A stretch of DNA of 64,000 nucleotides from Paraburkholderia rhizosphaerae (GCF_004366595.1 NZ_SORE01000021.1:1-64000), one strand, 5' to 3'. Shown: positions 34,786 through 44,241, numbered from the stretch's first letter. Numbers and translations: made by a program. The notes: generated by a model from the sequence alone, not told the origin.

Positions 34786-36516
34786 ATGCACGATCCCTCG
34801 AAGCGCAGCCCTTTTTCGCGTGTGGCCCACCAGTATGCGAGGCAACGGTCGGCACTCGTGGCCGCAACGTTCGCACTTGCATTCGTTGCGCTTGCGTTGC
34901 GCGCCTTCTGGGTTCAATGCGTCGACTACGGGTTTTATCAATGGCAGGGCAACCTGCGGCAGATGCGCGACTTCCAGATCCACGCGATGCGCGGACGCCT
35001 GCTCGACCGGGATGGCCGGCCGCTCGCGCTGAGCTTGCCGACCCGTGCGCTATGGATCGATTCGAGCGATGTCGACGACGTGCCGCTGAACAAGGTGTCG
35101 GCGGTCGCATCCGTGCTGGGCCTTGATGCGAAACACGTGTCCGCGCTGTTCGCCGCGCATCGTTCTTTTGCGTATCTGAAGCGTCAGGTGCCGGATGCCG
35201 TCGCGCTGCGCGCAATGCGCGTCGATCTGCCCGGCCTCTATATGGCGCGCGACTATCGGCGGTTCTACCCGGAGGGCGGGATTGCAGCGCACGTGACCGG
35301 CTTTGCGGGTGTCGACGGCGCCGGGCAGGAAGGCATGGAGCGGGTCGACGACCGGCTTCTGACCGGCGTCGACGGCAACCGGCGCGTGCTGCGGGACGCG
35401 CACGGTCGGGTCATCGACACCGTGTCGCTCGTCAAACCGCAAGCGGGCAAGGATGTGACGCTGTCGATCGATCAGGCGATCCAGTACGCAGCGTTCAAGG
35501 CCGTCAAGGACGCTGTCGCGCGCAGCGACGCGCGCGCCGGGTCCGCGATCGTGCTCGATGCGCATACCGGCGGCATCCTCGCGCTGGCGAACTGGCCGAC
35601 GTACGATCCGAACCGCCAGTCGGCGCGTCACGGCGACGGTGTACGCGATCGCGCGGTTACCGATGTGTTCGAGCCCGGCTCGGTGCTGAAGCCTTTTACG
35701 ATCGCGCTGGCGCTCGCGCGCGGCGTGATCTTGCCCGATTCCATCGTGCCGACGGACGGCGGGCGCTTGCACCTCGATCACGCGGTCATTCACGACGACA
35801 AGGATTTCGGCACGCTGACGGTGTCGCAGGTTTTACAGAAGTCGAGCAACGTCGGCACCGCGAGTATCGCGATGCTGCTGTCGCCTCGCGATATGTGGAC
35901 CAATTTCCGGGCCATCGGTCTCGGTCGGCCGCCGGGCGCGGGACTACCGGGTGCCGCGTCGGGCAGCTTGCGGCACTACGCGCACTGGCGGCGCATTGAA
36001 CAGGCCACCATGTCGTACGGCTACGGTTTGTCTGCTTCGCTGCTGCAACTGGCGCAGGCGTACACCGTGTTTGCCAATGACGGCGTGTTCGTCCCCGCGT
36101 CGATTCAACTGGCAACCGGCTCGCCAGTACGCGGGCGGCGCGTGTATCCGGCGCAAGTCGCGCGCGAGGTGAGGGCGATGCTCGAGACGGTGATCTCCGC
36201 GGACGGCACCGCGCCGCAGGCGTCCGTGCCCGGCTATACGGCCGCCGGCAAGACCGGCACCGCGTACCGCTGGACGCCGGACGGATACGACCACGACCAG
36301 TACCGCGCGTCGTTCGTCGGCATGGTGCCCGCCGACGCGCCGCGCGTGATTATCGCGGTGTCGATCGACCGGCCGCACGTCGGCTCGCACTTCGGCGGCG
36401 CGGTGTCCGGCCCGGCGTTCTCGGCGATTGCGGCCCGCACGATGAGCATCATGAATGTGATGCCCGATAACCCGACGGTTCATTTCGTATCGGGTCCACG
36501 CGACCCGTCGACATAG
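34786..36516 (+). CDS. Class B penicillin-binding protein (FtsI/PBP2-like transpeptidase)
   Basis: The protein of about 576 residues has an N-terminal membrane anchor (about 22-45), a PBP dimerisation domain (GRLLDRDGRPLALSLPTRAL), and a transpeptidase domain with all three catalytic motifs. These are S299-V-L-K (EPGSVLKPFT), S353-S-N355 and K489-T-G-T. It crosslinks peptidoglycan in the periplasm and is a probable beta-lactam target. It resembles FtsI but lies outside any division (mra/dcw) cluster, so it is probably a secondary PBP. Downstream M23 and PBP7-type genes act on the same polymer. The start follows no strong ribosome-binding site; 34750 is an alternative. Confidence 0.9.
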   Translation: MHDPSKRSPFSRVAHQYARQRSALVAATFALAFVALALRAFWVQCVDYGFYQWQGNLRQMRDFQIHAMRGRLLDRDGRPLALSLPTRALWIDSSDVDDVPLNKVSAVASVLGLDAKHVSALFAAHRSFAYLKRQVPDAVALRAMRVDLPGLYMARDYRRFYPEGGIAAHVTGFAGVDGAGQEGMERVDDRLLTGVDGNRRVLRDAHGRVIDTVSLVKPQAGKDVTLSIDQAIQYAAFKAVKDAVARSDARAGSAIVLDAHTGGILALANWPTYDPNRQSARHGDGVRDRAVTDVFEPGSVLKPFTIALALARGVILPDSIVPTDGGRLHLDHAVIHDDKDFGTLTVSQVLQKSSNVGTASIAMLLSPRDMWTNFRAIGLGRPPGAGLPGAASGSLRHYAHWRRIEQATMSYGYGLSASLLQLAQAYTVFANDGVFVPASIQLATGSPVRGRRVYPAQVAREVRAMLETVISADGTAPQASVPGYTAAGKTGTAYRWTPDGYDHDQYRASFVGMVPADAPRVIIAVSIDRPHVGSHFGGAVSGPAFSAIAARTMSIMNVMPDNPTVHFVSGPRDPST

Positions 36517-36588
36517 GTGAGGGTGCTTTCACATCGGCACGACGCGCTATGTGCGCGTGCAAATAAGGGCCGTTGCAATGCCCACAAA

Positions 36589-36605
36589 TTTAAGTTTCGT
36601 TTAAG
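36589..36605 (+). promoter_or_regulatory. PmrA-type box (TTTAAG-N5-TTTAAG)
   Basis: TTTAAG at 36589-36594 and 36600-36605 are separated by TTTCG, and the unit TTTAAGTTTCG is repeated exactly (36589-36610). This matches the YTTAAK-N5-YTTAAK half-site pattern of PmrA/BasR-like OmpR-family regulators. It lies 216 bp upstream of the M23 peptidase start, in the 304-bp gap after the PBP gene. No regulator gene is nearby. Outside this box the gap 36517-36820 shows nothing recognised. Confidence 0.5.
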
Positions 36606-36820
36606 TTTCGCCTTTTACGGTTTGCGTTCCTCGACCTCCATGGCCACGCCGTTCCGATGCCATCGCACTCGTTCAGTCGATCCGCCGCGCACGGTATCCG
36701 TGCACCCGTTCAGCGGGAATAGCGACGGCGCGTCTGTCATCGCGGGTCGAGCCGCACATTGGTGCCCTTCATTTACAAGCGGGCTTGTTGATCGCCGCTG
36801 TCAATCTTCCGTGCTCTTCC

Positions 36821-37951
36821 ATGCCTTTTCCCGTAGTGGCGACGCTCTCGACGCGCGCCGGCAAAGTCATACTCGTTTGTGCAATCAGTTCAGCCTGCGC
36901 GGCGTTGCTGTTCTCCCAGTCGTTTTCCGTGCCCAGCAAAAAGCCGCGTGCCGATGGCGACGATGCGGATGAGTTGCCCGCGCAGCCGTTAAGCCGTGAC
37001 GCCGAAGCGTCGCGTGCCGCGCGTGCGGCTGCGGCATCGGCTCCGCAGCAGGCGGCGTCCGCTGTGCCGGACGTCAATGCGGCCAACGCGGCGGCCAGCG
37101 CGGCAACAGACGCTGAAACCAACGCCGCAAAGAGCGCCTCATCAGCGCCGCCGCCGGCAATGACCGTCCGATCCGTGCCGTTGCACACGAGCTTCGACGA
37201 CGCGATGCAGCGTCTCGGTGTCAACGCGGCAACGACCGCGCTGCTCGTGCACGCATATGCAGGCGTAATCAATTTTCATCGGGATCTTCGCGAAGGCGAC
37301 ACCGTCAGCATTGTGGTCGCGCCACCCGCCGCGAGCGGGCCACGCAACGCAGCGGACAGCGAGCCGCTTGCCGTGCGCGTGCAACACGGGACCACGTCGC
37401 ACGACCTGTTTCTGCATCGCAATCTGCAAGGCAAACCGTTTTACTACACGAAGAGCGGTGCGGCCACGACGCCGTCGTTCGAGCGCTATCCGCTCGCGTA
37501 TTCGCGCGTGTCGTCGGGCTTTGCGTTGCGGCGGCTCGATCCGGTCACGCACCAGTGGCAGAGCCACGACGGCGTCGATCTGGCGGCGCCGGCCGGCACG
37601 CCCGTGTATGCGACCGCGCGCGGCACGGTGTCGTTTATCGGCCGCGAACGGGGTTACGGGCGGATCGTCGTGCTCAACAACGTGCGGCCTTATCAGACGG
37701 CGTTCGCGCATTTGTCGCGTTTTGCAAAGGGGCTGCACCGCGGCAGCCGCGTGCGTCGCGGACAGGTGATCGGGTATGTCGGCTCGAGCGGTTGGGCGAC
37801 AGGCCCGCACCTGCATTTCGAGGTGCGTGTGCATCACGTGCCGCGAGACCCGCTGACGGTCGCGTTGCCGGGCAATGACGCGGGCGGCCTGCACGGTGAC
37901 GAGCAAGCGCGCTTTGCCGCGCAGGCGCAGCGTCTATCCGCGCTGCTATGA
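36821..37951 (+). CDS. M23 (LytM) family metallopeptidase
   Basis: The protein of about 376 residues has an N-terminal membrane helix (VILVCAISSACAALLFSQSF), an Ala-rich linker, and a C-terminal LytM domain. Zinc ligands are visible in HDGVD (SHDGVDLAAPAGTPVYA) and in HLHFE (GPHLHFEVRV). It should cut peptide crosslinks of peptidoglycan in the periplasm. The start at 36821 (ATG) is preferred over a TTG at 36785; neither has a clear ribosome-binding site. Its stop overlaps the PBP7-type gene (ATGA), so the two hydrolases are coupled. Confidence 0.88.
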   Translation: MPFPVVATLSTRAGKVILVCAISSACAALLFSQSFSVPSKKPRADGDDADELPAQPLSRDAEASRAARAAAASAPQQAASAVPDVNAANAAASAATDAETNAAKSASSAPPPAMTVRSVPLHTSFDDAMQRLGVNAATTALLVHAYAGVINFHRDLREGDTVSIVVAPPAASGPRNAADSEPLAVRVQHGTTSHDLFLHRNLQGKPFYYTKSGAATTPSFERYPLAYSRVSSGFALRRLDPVTHQWQSHDGVDLAAPAGTPVYATARGTVSFIGRERGYGRIVVLNNVRPYQTAFAHLSRFAKGLHRGSRVRRGQVIGYVGSSGWATGPHLHFEVRVHHVPRDPLTVALPGNDAGGLHGDEQARFAAQAQRLSALL

Positions 37952-38817
37952 CGCGCGGCGTCGCGCGTGACCGGACCAGGCCAAGCCTGTGGCTCGCAGC
38001 GGCCATGCTGGTTTTCATCGGTATGGTTCCGGCGCTCGCGTTCGCGAAGCGCGCGGTGCCGCGGCCGGCGGTGTCCTCCCGGGCGGCGATGGTCGTCGAC
38101 CTTTCGACCGGCAGGACGCTCTACACGAAGCATGCCGACGAACAGATGCCGATCGCGTCGCTGACCAAGCTGTTGACCGCGATGGTCGTGCTCGATTCGA
38201 AGCGTTCGCTGCTGCGTCCCGCCCGCATCACGAATAACGACGTGGACCGCCTGAAGGGGTCGCGCTCGCGTTTGCCGGTGGGTTCGCTGCTGCTGCGCAA
38301 GACGATGTTGCACATCGCGCTGATGTCGTCGGAGAATCGCGCGGCATTTGCGCTGAGCCGGGATTACCCCGGCGGACGCCGCGGCTTCGTGCGCGCAATG
38401 AACCGCACTGCGCAGCGGCTGCATATGAAACGCAGCCATTTCGTGGACCCGACCGGTCTTTCGCCGCACAACGTATCGACTGCACGCGATCTGACACGGC
38501 TCGCGCGCGCCGCGTACCGGTACAAGACGATCCGCAGCTACACGACCTCGCAAGAGCAACGGGTGCTCGGCGGCGCAGGTCCGCTGATGTACCACAACAC
38601 CGACCCGCTGGTGCGCCGCGCGGCCTGGCATGTCGGCTTGCAGAAGACCGGCTTTACCAACGAGGCGGGGCATTGCCTGATTGTCATCACGCCGGTACAC
38701 GGACACGCGATGCTGATCGTACTGCTGGGCGCTCCGACGCCGAGCTCGCACTTCCAGGATGCGATCGACCTGCGGCGCTGGCTGGTGAGCACGCACCACG
38801 CGCGCCGCAAGCATTAG
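37948..38817 (+). CDS. D-Ala-D-Ala endopeptidase, PBP7 type (S11)
   Basis: The 289-residue protein has a signal peptide (VFIGMVPALAFA) and a serine peptidase domain with SLTK (MPIASLTKLLTAM), SEN (MSSENRAA) and KTG (LQKTGFTNEAG). It lacks the C-terminal domain of PBP5, which fits PbpG/PBP7-type endopeptidases that cut D-Ala-mDAP crosslinks. The start overlaps the M23 gene by four bases. With the PBP and M23 genes it forms a synthesis-plus-hydrolysis set for cell-wall remodelling. No defects were seen. Confidence 0.9.
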   Translation: MTRGVARDRTRPSLWLAAAMLVFIGMVPALAFAKRAVPRPAVSSRAAMVVDLSTGRTLYTKHADEQMPIASLTKLLTAMVVLDSKRSLLRPARITNNDVDRLKGSRSRLPVGSLLLRKTMLHIALMSSENRAAFALSRDYPGGRRGFVRAMNRTAQRLHMKRSHFVDPTGLSPHNVSTARDLTRLARAAYRYKTIRSYTTSQEQRVLGGAGPLMYHNTDPLVRRAAWHVGLQKTGFTNEAGHCLIVITPVHGHAMLIVLLGAPTPSSHFQDAIDLRRWLVSTHHARRKH

Positions 38818-39062
38818 CTAGCGATGGCGTAAATTGAAGGGAATGAACGTTTCCAGTCAGGCGTTTTATTCAATATGCGGCTCTAATTGCGTTGCCGGTT
38901 CGCTCGAACACGACGCCGATGGGCCGCGTCGTCTTCCTTCAAGGAGTGTGCGCAATCATGTTAGCCAACGCTGTGGCCCGAGCCCGCCAGTCTTCCGCGT
39001 CGTATCGTATCGACGACGGTTGTGACTGTTCGCGCCGTTCCGGTCAGTCACGAGCCCCATTC

Positions 39063-39485
39063 ATGCGCGGCACGCTCGCCGCGCTAGCGGCGGTTTTCGG
39101 ACTCGCGTTCTCGGGCGCCGCATTTGCGCAGCAGCCGCCGGCCGGCATCAAGATCGAAACCTTGCTGAAAAGCGACAACTCTTGGGACGGCACACGCTAC
39201 CAGTCGTATCCGTCGGGGCAGCCGCAACTGTCGGTACTGAAAATCGAAATTCCCGCGCATTCGGTGTTGCCATGGCATACCCATCCGATGCCGAATGCCG
39301 GCTATGTGCTCGCGGGCGAGATTACCGTCGAAAAAAAGGATGGCGAGAAACAGACGGTGCGGGCAGGACAGGTGCTGCCTGAGACGGTCGGCAGCGTGCA
39401 TCGCGGTGTAACCGGAGATAGTCCGGTTACGTTGATCGTTTTTTATGCGGGAGCGGATGGAATGCCGCTTTCGCAGCATCCGTGA
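39063..39485 (+). CDS. Secreted cupin-domain protein
   Basis: The 140-residue protein has a signal peptide ending SGAAFA-QQ and a cupin barrel. The first cupin motif is PWHTHPMPNAGYVLAGEITV, with two His as metal ligands, and VGSVHRGVTG gives a second-motif His. It is a single-domain periplasmic metal-binding cupin of unknown activity. An alternative start at 38958 behind AAGGAG would add 35 residues before the signal peptide, which is less likely. It stands alone between the cell-wall cluster and the sulfate-binding protein. Confidence 0.82.
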   Translation: MRGTLAALAAVFGLAFSGAAFAQQPPAGIKIETLLKSDNSWDGTRYQSYPSGQPQLSVLKIEIPAHSVLPWHTHPMPNAGYVLAGEITVEKKDGEKQTVRAGQVLPETVGSVHRGVTGDSPVTLIVFYAGADGMPLSQHP

Positions 39486-39590
39486 AGCGGCTTCGCAAAA
39501 TAATAGCGGGCGAACGGCTGCGTGTGGCGCGGCAATCAGCGAGAATGCGGGTCTCGATTCGTCTGATTTGCGACCTTCAACGGAGAAAAA

Positions 39591-40634
39591 ATGACTGGGA
39601 AGACGGCTCAAGCCCGCCGGCTAACGGGCGCGCGCGTCGTGCTGGCAGCCGTGGCGGCACTGGCGCTGTGGCACGGTGCGCCGCAAGCGGCGCACGCGGA
39701 TACGACACTGCTCAATGTGTCTTATGACGTCGCGCGCGAACTCTACAAGGACATCGATCCTGCGTTCACCACTGAATACAAGCAGAAAACCGGCGAGACG
39801 GTAGACGTGCGGCAGTCGCACGGCGCATCGAGCGCGCAGGCGCTGTCGGTGCTGCAGGGCTTGCCGGCCGATGTGGTGACGATGAACCAGCCGAACGATA
39901 TCGATCTGCTCGTGCAGCAGGGGCACTTGTTGCCGGCGGACTGGCGCACGCGTTTGCCGCATGACAGCGCGCCGTACACGACGACGATGGTGTTTCTCGT
40001 GCGTAAGGGCAACCCTAAGCACATTCAGGACTGGGACGATCTTGCAAAGCCCGGCGTTCAGGTCGTAATTCCGAATCCGAAGACCGCGGGCAATGGCCGC
40101 TATTCGTATCTGGCCGCATGGGGCTACCGGAAGATGCACGGCGGTACCGACGCGCAGGCGCTCGATTTCGAAAAGGAGATTTTCCGTAACGTGCCGGTGC
40201 TCGATACCGGTGGACGTGGCGCGACGACGACGTTCACGCAGCGCGGCATCGGCGACGTGCTGGTGACGTTCGAGAATGAGGTCGCGTTGATCGATAGCGG
40301 AGTGGGCGGCGGCGGATTCGATGTCGTCTATCCGTCGGTGAGCATTGTCGCGGCGCCGCCGGTGGCGATGGTCGATAAGGTGGTCGACAAACGTGGCACG
40401 CGTAAGGAAGCGCAGGCGTTTCTGAATTTTCTATATTCGCCTGCCGCGCAGGAGATCATGGCGAAGCATCATTTGCGGCCGACTGATGCGGCCGTGCTGG
40501 CGAAGCATCAGAGCGAATTCAAGCCGATCAGGACTTTTACGGTAGAGCAGATGTTCGGTAGCTGGCAGAACGCGCAGCAGGTGCATTTCGCGGATGGCGG
40601 GACGTTCGACAGGATTATTGTGGATCGGAAATAA
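39591..40634 (+). CDS. sbp: Sulfate/thiosulfate-binding periplasmic protein
   Basis: The 347-residue protein has a signal peptide ending AHADT and the Sbp/CysP fold. NVSYDVARELYKDIDPAF opens the mature part, QSHGASSAQALSVLQGLPAD contains the oxyanion-binding serines, and PKTAGNGRYSYLAAWGY follows. It binds sulfate or thiosulfate for the CysTWA permease. No cysT, cysW or cysA gene is nearby, so it must use a permease encoded elsewhere. The ATG follows ACGGAGAAAAA. It converges on the amino-acid ABC transporter. Confidence 0.93.
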   Translation: MTGKTAQARRLTGARVVLAAVAALALWHGAPQAAHADTTLLNVSYDVARELYKDIDPAFTTEYKQKTGETVDVRQSHGASSAQALSVLQGLPADVVTMNQPNDIDLLVQQGHLLPADWRTRLPHDSAPYTTTMVFLVRKGNPKHIQDWDDLAKPGVQVVIPNPKTAGNGRYSYLAAWGYRKMHGGTDAQALDFEKEIFRNVPVLDTGGRGATTTFTQRGIGDVLVTFENEVALIDSGVGGGGFDVVYPSVSIVAAPPVAMVDKVVDKRGTRKEAQAFLNFLYSPAAQEIMAKHHLRPTDAAVLAKHQSEFKPIRTFTVEQMFGSWQNAQQVHFADGGTFDRIIVDRK

Positions 40635-40638
40635 CAAG

Positions 40639-40664
40639 GCGCGCGGGGTGGATGCCTCGCGCGG
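40639..40664. terminator. Possible bidirectional hairpin between convergent transporter genes
   Basis: GGCGCGCGGGG (40639-40649) can pair with CCTCGCGCGGC (about 40655-40665) with two mismatches around a short loop, just after the sulfate-binding protein stop. There is no U-tract, so it is only a candidate. Confidence 0.3.
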
Positions 40665-40732
40665 CGCAACTCCAGGCATCAACATCTATGTCGTGCACCG
40701 TCTAAAGCTGCTCGAGAGTGCCTGGCCGCTCT

Positions 40733-41575
40733 TCACCCCTTGCTAAACCGCGCCAAAAACTGCTGCGCACGGGCCGACTTCGGCGCGCCAAAAAACTCAT
40801 CAGGCGACCCCGATTCGACAATCTGCCCACCATCCATAAACACCACCCGCGACGCCACCTGCCTTGCAAATTCCATCTCATGCGTGACGATGATCATCGT
40901 CGCCCCTTCCGCAGCGAGCGATTTCATCACCGCGAGCACTTCACCGACCAGTTCGGGATCGAGCGCACTGGTCGGCTCATCGAACAGCAGCACATCAGGT
41001 TTCATCGCCAGCGCGCGGGCAATCCCGACGCGTTGTTTCTGCCCGCCCGACAAGCGCGACGGAAACTGATCGCGCTTTTCCGCAAGCCCCACACGCGCGA
41101 GCAACGCCTCAGCCTCCGCACGTACCGCCGCACGGTCGCGCTTCAATACATGCAGCGGTGCTTCCATCACATTCTCGATCACGGTCATATGCGGCCATAG
41201 CGCGAAGTGCTGAAACACCATGCCGATTTTCGCGCGCATCTGCGCGAGGTCCGCATCGCTCATCTTGATGCGCGTGTTGTCGCGCACGCCCATCCGTTTG
41301 CCGGAGATATGCACGCTGCCCGCATCGGGCGTTTCCAACCAGTTGACGCAACGAAGCAAGGTCGACTTGCCGCAGCCGGACGGCCCAAGCAGACAGATCG
41401 TCTCGCCTTGCGCGACCTGCAGCGACACGTCGCGCAGCACCGTATTGCTGCCAAACGACTTCGAGATGCCGTTCAGCATCACGACAGGGCGCGCGTCGCC
41501 ACGTGCGGCCAGTGACGCGTCGTGCAGCGTCTGCGTGGTTTTGGCGGCGGCCCACGAATCGGTAGGGGAGTTCAC
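40733..41575 (-). CDS. Polar amino-acid ABC transporter ATPase (GlnQ/HisP type)
   Basis: The 280-residue ATPase carries Walker A (GPSGCGKST), Q-loop (VFQHFALWPHMT), signature LSGGQKQR, Walker B LLFDEPTSALDPE and H-loop THEME. It energises the two permeases encoded just upstream. An N-terminal extension of about 30 residues precedes the core. The start codon is GTG, overlapping the permease stop (GTGA). Sequence class is polar amino acid/opine type; the actual ligand may be another nitrogen compound, given the catabolic locus next door. Confidence 0.92.
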   Translation of the reverse strand: MNSPTDSWAAAKTTQTLHDASLAARGDARPVVMLNGISKSFGSNTVLRDVSLQVAQGETICLLGPSGCGKSTLLRCVNWLETPDAGSVHISGKRMGVRDNTRIKMSDADLAQMRAKIGMVFQHFALWPHMTVIENVMEAPLHVLKRDRAAVRAEAEALLARVGLAEKRDQFPSRLSGGQKQRVGIARALAMKPDVLLFDEPTSALDPELVGEVLAVMKSLAAEGATMIIVTHEMEFARQVASRVVFMDGGQIVESGSPDEFFGAPKSARAQQFLARFSKG

Positions 41576-42231
41576 GCGCGGCGCTCCTCAGCAAGTTTGT
41601 TCAGCATGCCGGTACCGGCCTCGATCGCGAGACACACGCACCAGTAAAGCAGCACGGCCGTTACAAAGGCCGCGAACGGAATGAAATAGGTTGACTGAAT
41701 ACCGGTCATTTCGTGCGTCAATTCGTCGACCGCAATCACGGTCAGAAACGCACTGTCCTTGACGATCTGGATCACCTGGTTGCCGATCATCGGCATCGCG
41801 CGCAAAAAGACCGGCGGCAGGATGATCCGGCGTAGCAGCGTGAAGCCGGAAAAGCCGTACGCCTTGCCCGATTCGACCAGCGCGGCGGGCAGTTCATGCC
41901 ATGCGCCACGCAGCAATTCGGCCATATACGCGGTGTTGTACAGGATCAACGCAATCGCGCCGGCCCACCAGTTCGACAACCGGATGCCGAGCGTCGGTAG
42001 CCCGAAATAGATCAGGTAGACGAACAGCAGAAACGGCGCGCAGCGCATCGCATCGACATAGGCGGTGGCCGCGCGTGCAATCGGCTTGCGCTGAGACATC
42101 AGCAGCGGCGTGACTAGCGCGCCGAGCACGAGCGATGCGATTCCCGAGCAGACCAGCAGAATCACGGTATTCAGCAAGCCGGACAGCACGTCGGCACGTT
42201 GGGCCCAGATTGTCGCGAAGTCGTGGATCAT
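41572..42231 (-). CDS. ABC transporter permease, His/Glu/Gln/Arg/opine type (second)
   Basis: The 219-residue membrane protein has about five helices and the family loop ESGKAYGFSGFTLLRRIILP (EAA motif), preceded by YNTAYMAELLRGAWHELP. It pairs with the neighbouring permease to form the channel. The ATG at 42231 follows CGGAGAAGCCGC and overlaps the first permease stop (ATGA). The length is normal. Confidence 0.92.
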   Translation of the reverse strand: MIHDFATIWAQRADVLSGLLNTVILLVCSGIASLVLGALVTPLLMSQRKPIARAATAYVDAMRCAPFLLFVYLIYFGLPTLGIRLSNWWAGAIALILYNTAYMAELLRGAWHELPAALVESGKAYGFSGFTLLRRIILPPVFLRAMPMIGNQVIQIVKDSAFLTVIAVDELTHEMTGIQSTYFIPFAAFVTAVLLYWCVCLAIEAGTGMLNKLAEERRA

Positions 42232-42872
42232 GCGGCTTCTCCGTGCCGCGCGCGCCATTCGATCACGCGCTGCACGCGTAGCAGCGCATAGACAATCACA
42301 CCGTACAGCACGAGCGCGAACACAAAGGGCGGCAGCGGCTCATACGTATTCGAGCCGACCCGTAGCGCCGCGCGCGTGATTTCGACGATACCGATCACCG
42401 CAACTGCCGGCGTCGACTTGATCTGCAGCGTCATTTCATTCACAAGGCCCGGCAAACTCGCTCGCCAGATCTGCGGCAGCACGATGCGGCGCATCCGCGT
42501 CATGCGCGGCATCGCGAACGACAGCGCCGCGTCGTACTGGTCGCGTGGAAACGCAACCAGCGCGCTGCGCCACACCTCGCAGTTGAACGCGGATGTGCTG
42601 ACTGTCAACGCGACAATCGCCGCCGGAACCGGATCGAGCGACAGTCCCAACTGCGGCAGCGCGAAGAAGATCAGCAGCGTCAGCGTGACGGTCGGGCACG
42701 AGCGCACGATGCTCACGTACGAGTACACCGCGCGATCGAGCACCGGCAGACGCGCCCAGCGGATCAATGCGAGTGCGAGACCGAGCGGCACGCCGAGCAC
42801 GATGCTCGCCAGCGATAGCGAGATCGTCGACAGCGCGCCGCGGGTGATGCTCCAGTAGTCGAATGCGGTCAT
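42228..42872 (-). CDS. ABC transporter permease, His/Glu/Gln/Arg/opine type (first)
   Basis: The 214-residue membrane protein shows FNCEVWRSALVAFPRDQYDA followed by the EAA-type loop SFAMPRMTRMRRIVLPQIWR, which contacts the ATPase. It has about five helices. It follows the binding-protein gene by 22 bp and overlaps the second permease, so all four genes form one operon transcribed leftward. Confidence 0.92.
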   Translation of the reverse strand: MTAFDYWSITRGALSTISLSLASIVLGVPLGLALALIRWARLPVLDRAVYSYVSIVRSCPTVTLTLLIFFALPQLGLSLDPVPAAIVALTVSTSAFNCEVWRSALVAFPRDQYDAALSFAMPRMTRMRRIVLPQIWRASLPGLVNEMTLQIKSTPAVAVIGIVEITRAALRVGSNTYEPLPPFVFALVLYGVIVYALLRVQRVIEWRARHGEAA

Positions 42873-42894
42873 CGGACAGGGCTCGCCGGTAGCA

Positions 42895-43800
42895 TCAGTT
42901 GACCGACTGCGGCATCGATTCGAAGCTCGCGCCGAACCACTTCTTTTGCATCTGGTACATCTCGCCGCTCTTGCGCAGATCGAACAGCACCGCGTTGATC
43001 ATCTGCAGCGCGGCGGTGTTGCCTTTCTTCACCGCCCACGCGATATACACCGGCTGGCCGACCTTCTGGCCGAGCACGAACGTGTCCGGGCGCGTCTTGA
43101 TCAGCGAATTCAGATTGATCTGCGTGTTCGCGACCGCATCAAGCCGGCCAACGCCCAGGTCCTGGTAAGCCTCCGGATACGACTGATACTCGACAATCTG
43201 TTTGATGCCCTGGCCGCCGTGCTTCTTCTTCAGTTCGTCGTCGTACGCCTTCAGGTCCGACAGCATCGCGCTGCCGGTTTGCACACCGACCACCTTGCCA
43301 ACCAGATCGTCGCCGGTCTTGATGCTCGAGCCTTTCTTCGTCGCGTAGTACGTGGTCGATTCGACCAGCGGTGTCGTGAAATCGAATGTGTTCTTGCGTT
43401 CCGGCGTGACCAGTACCGCAGTGACCGCCATGTCGTACTTGCCGGTCGTCACGCCGGGCAGGATGCCTGGCCACGGCATGATCTGCTGCCGCACGTCGAC
43501 CGGCAGCTTCTTCTTCACGAGCGCGAGCATCTCGTTGTCGTAGCCGGTCGGCTTGCCGTCGTCGACGAATTCGAACGGTTTGAAGTCGTCTTCGGTCGCG
43601 ACCGTCAGATAGCCGCGCGCCTTGATGTCGTCGGCGCCCGCCGCGCTGGCGGGTTTCGTCAGGCCGAAGCCAAGGCCGGCCGCGGCGAGTGCGGAGAACA
43701 GCGCGAGCACGCACGCGCGCCGTGCGACTGCGCGCGGTTTGGCCGGGACGGCGGTGACGCGAGTGAAACGGCGAACGAGGTGAAACGGGCGGCACGGCAT
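42895..43800 (-). CDS. Periplasmic solute-binding protein of the ABC transporter
   Basis: The 301-residue protein has a long signal peptide (cleavage near PASAAGAD) and the type-II binding fold of family 3. TVATEDDFKPFEFVDDGKPT opens domain 1, GYDNEML and MPWPGILPGVTTGKYDMAVT follow. The ATG at 43800 follows AAAGGGGAATGAC. Ligand identity is open; the DDFKPFEF segment varies from classic Gln/His binders. It is the first gene of the transporter operon and diverges from a MarR gene across 441 bp that hold no gene. That gap contains a GCTGCA-N13-TGCAGC inverted repeat. Confidence 0.9.
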   Translation of the reverse strand: MPCRPFHLVRRFTRVTAVPAKPRAVARRACVLALFSALAAAGLGFGLTKPASAAGADDIKARGYLTVATEDDFKPFEFVDDGKPTGYDNEMLALVKKKLPVDVRQQIMPWPGILPGVTTGKYDMAVTAVLVTPERKNTFDFTTPLVESTTYYATKKGSSIKTGDDLVGKVVGVQTGSAMLSDLKAYDDELKKKHGGQGIKQIVEYQSYPEAYQDLGVGRLDAVANTQINLNSLIKTRPDTFVLGQKVGQPVYIAWAVKKGNTAALQMINAVLFDLRKSGEMYQMQKKWFGASFESMPQSVN

Positions 43801-44241
43801 GTCATTCCCCTTTGCGGTTGGAGGCGTCGGTCGGTGAGTCGTCGCTGCGAACAGCGATATTTGTTTGCACACTGATGAGTTCGGTCGCCACGATGCAAAT
43901 GACATGCCAGTGATCGACGTTTCCACGGCTGCAAGGTGCGCACGCGTGCAGCACATCCGGGCGCTGCGTCATGCGGCCGGATATCCTGTACGGAAGCGCA
44001 CCAAAGCGTTGCGGCGATGCACGTTGTGCTGCGTGTTTTGCACTCGAATGGACGCATCGGAGAGACGGCGCGATAAGCTAGTACAGCCTCGTTTCTTCCT
44101 GATACGATGTGTACTGACGATATCGCGAACACAAGGAAATGCGACGATGACCGAGGCCGCCAGATCGGGGCGCCACACAGACGGCTATGCGGAAAATCGC
44201 GCGAACAAGCCCGCGCATGCACTCACGATGGCCTTCGAGCG

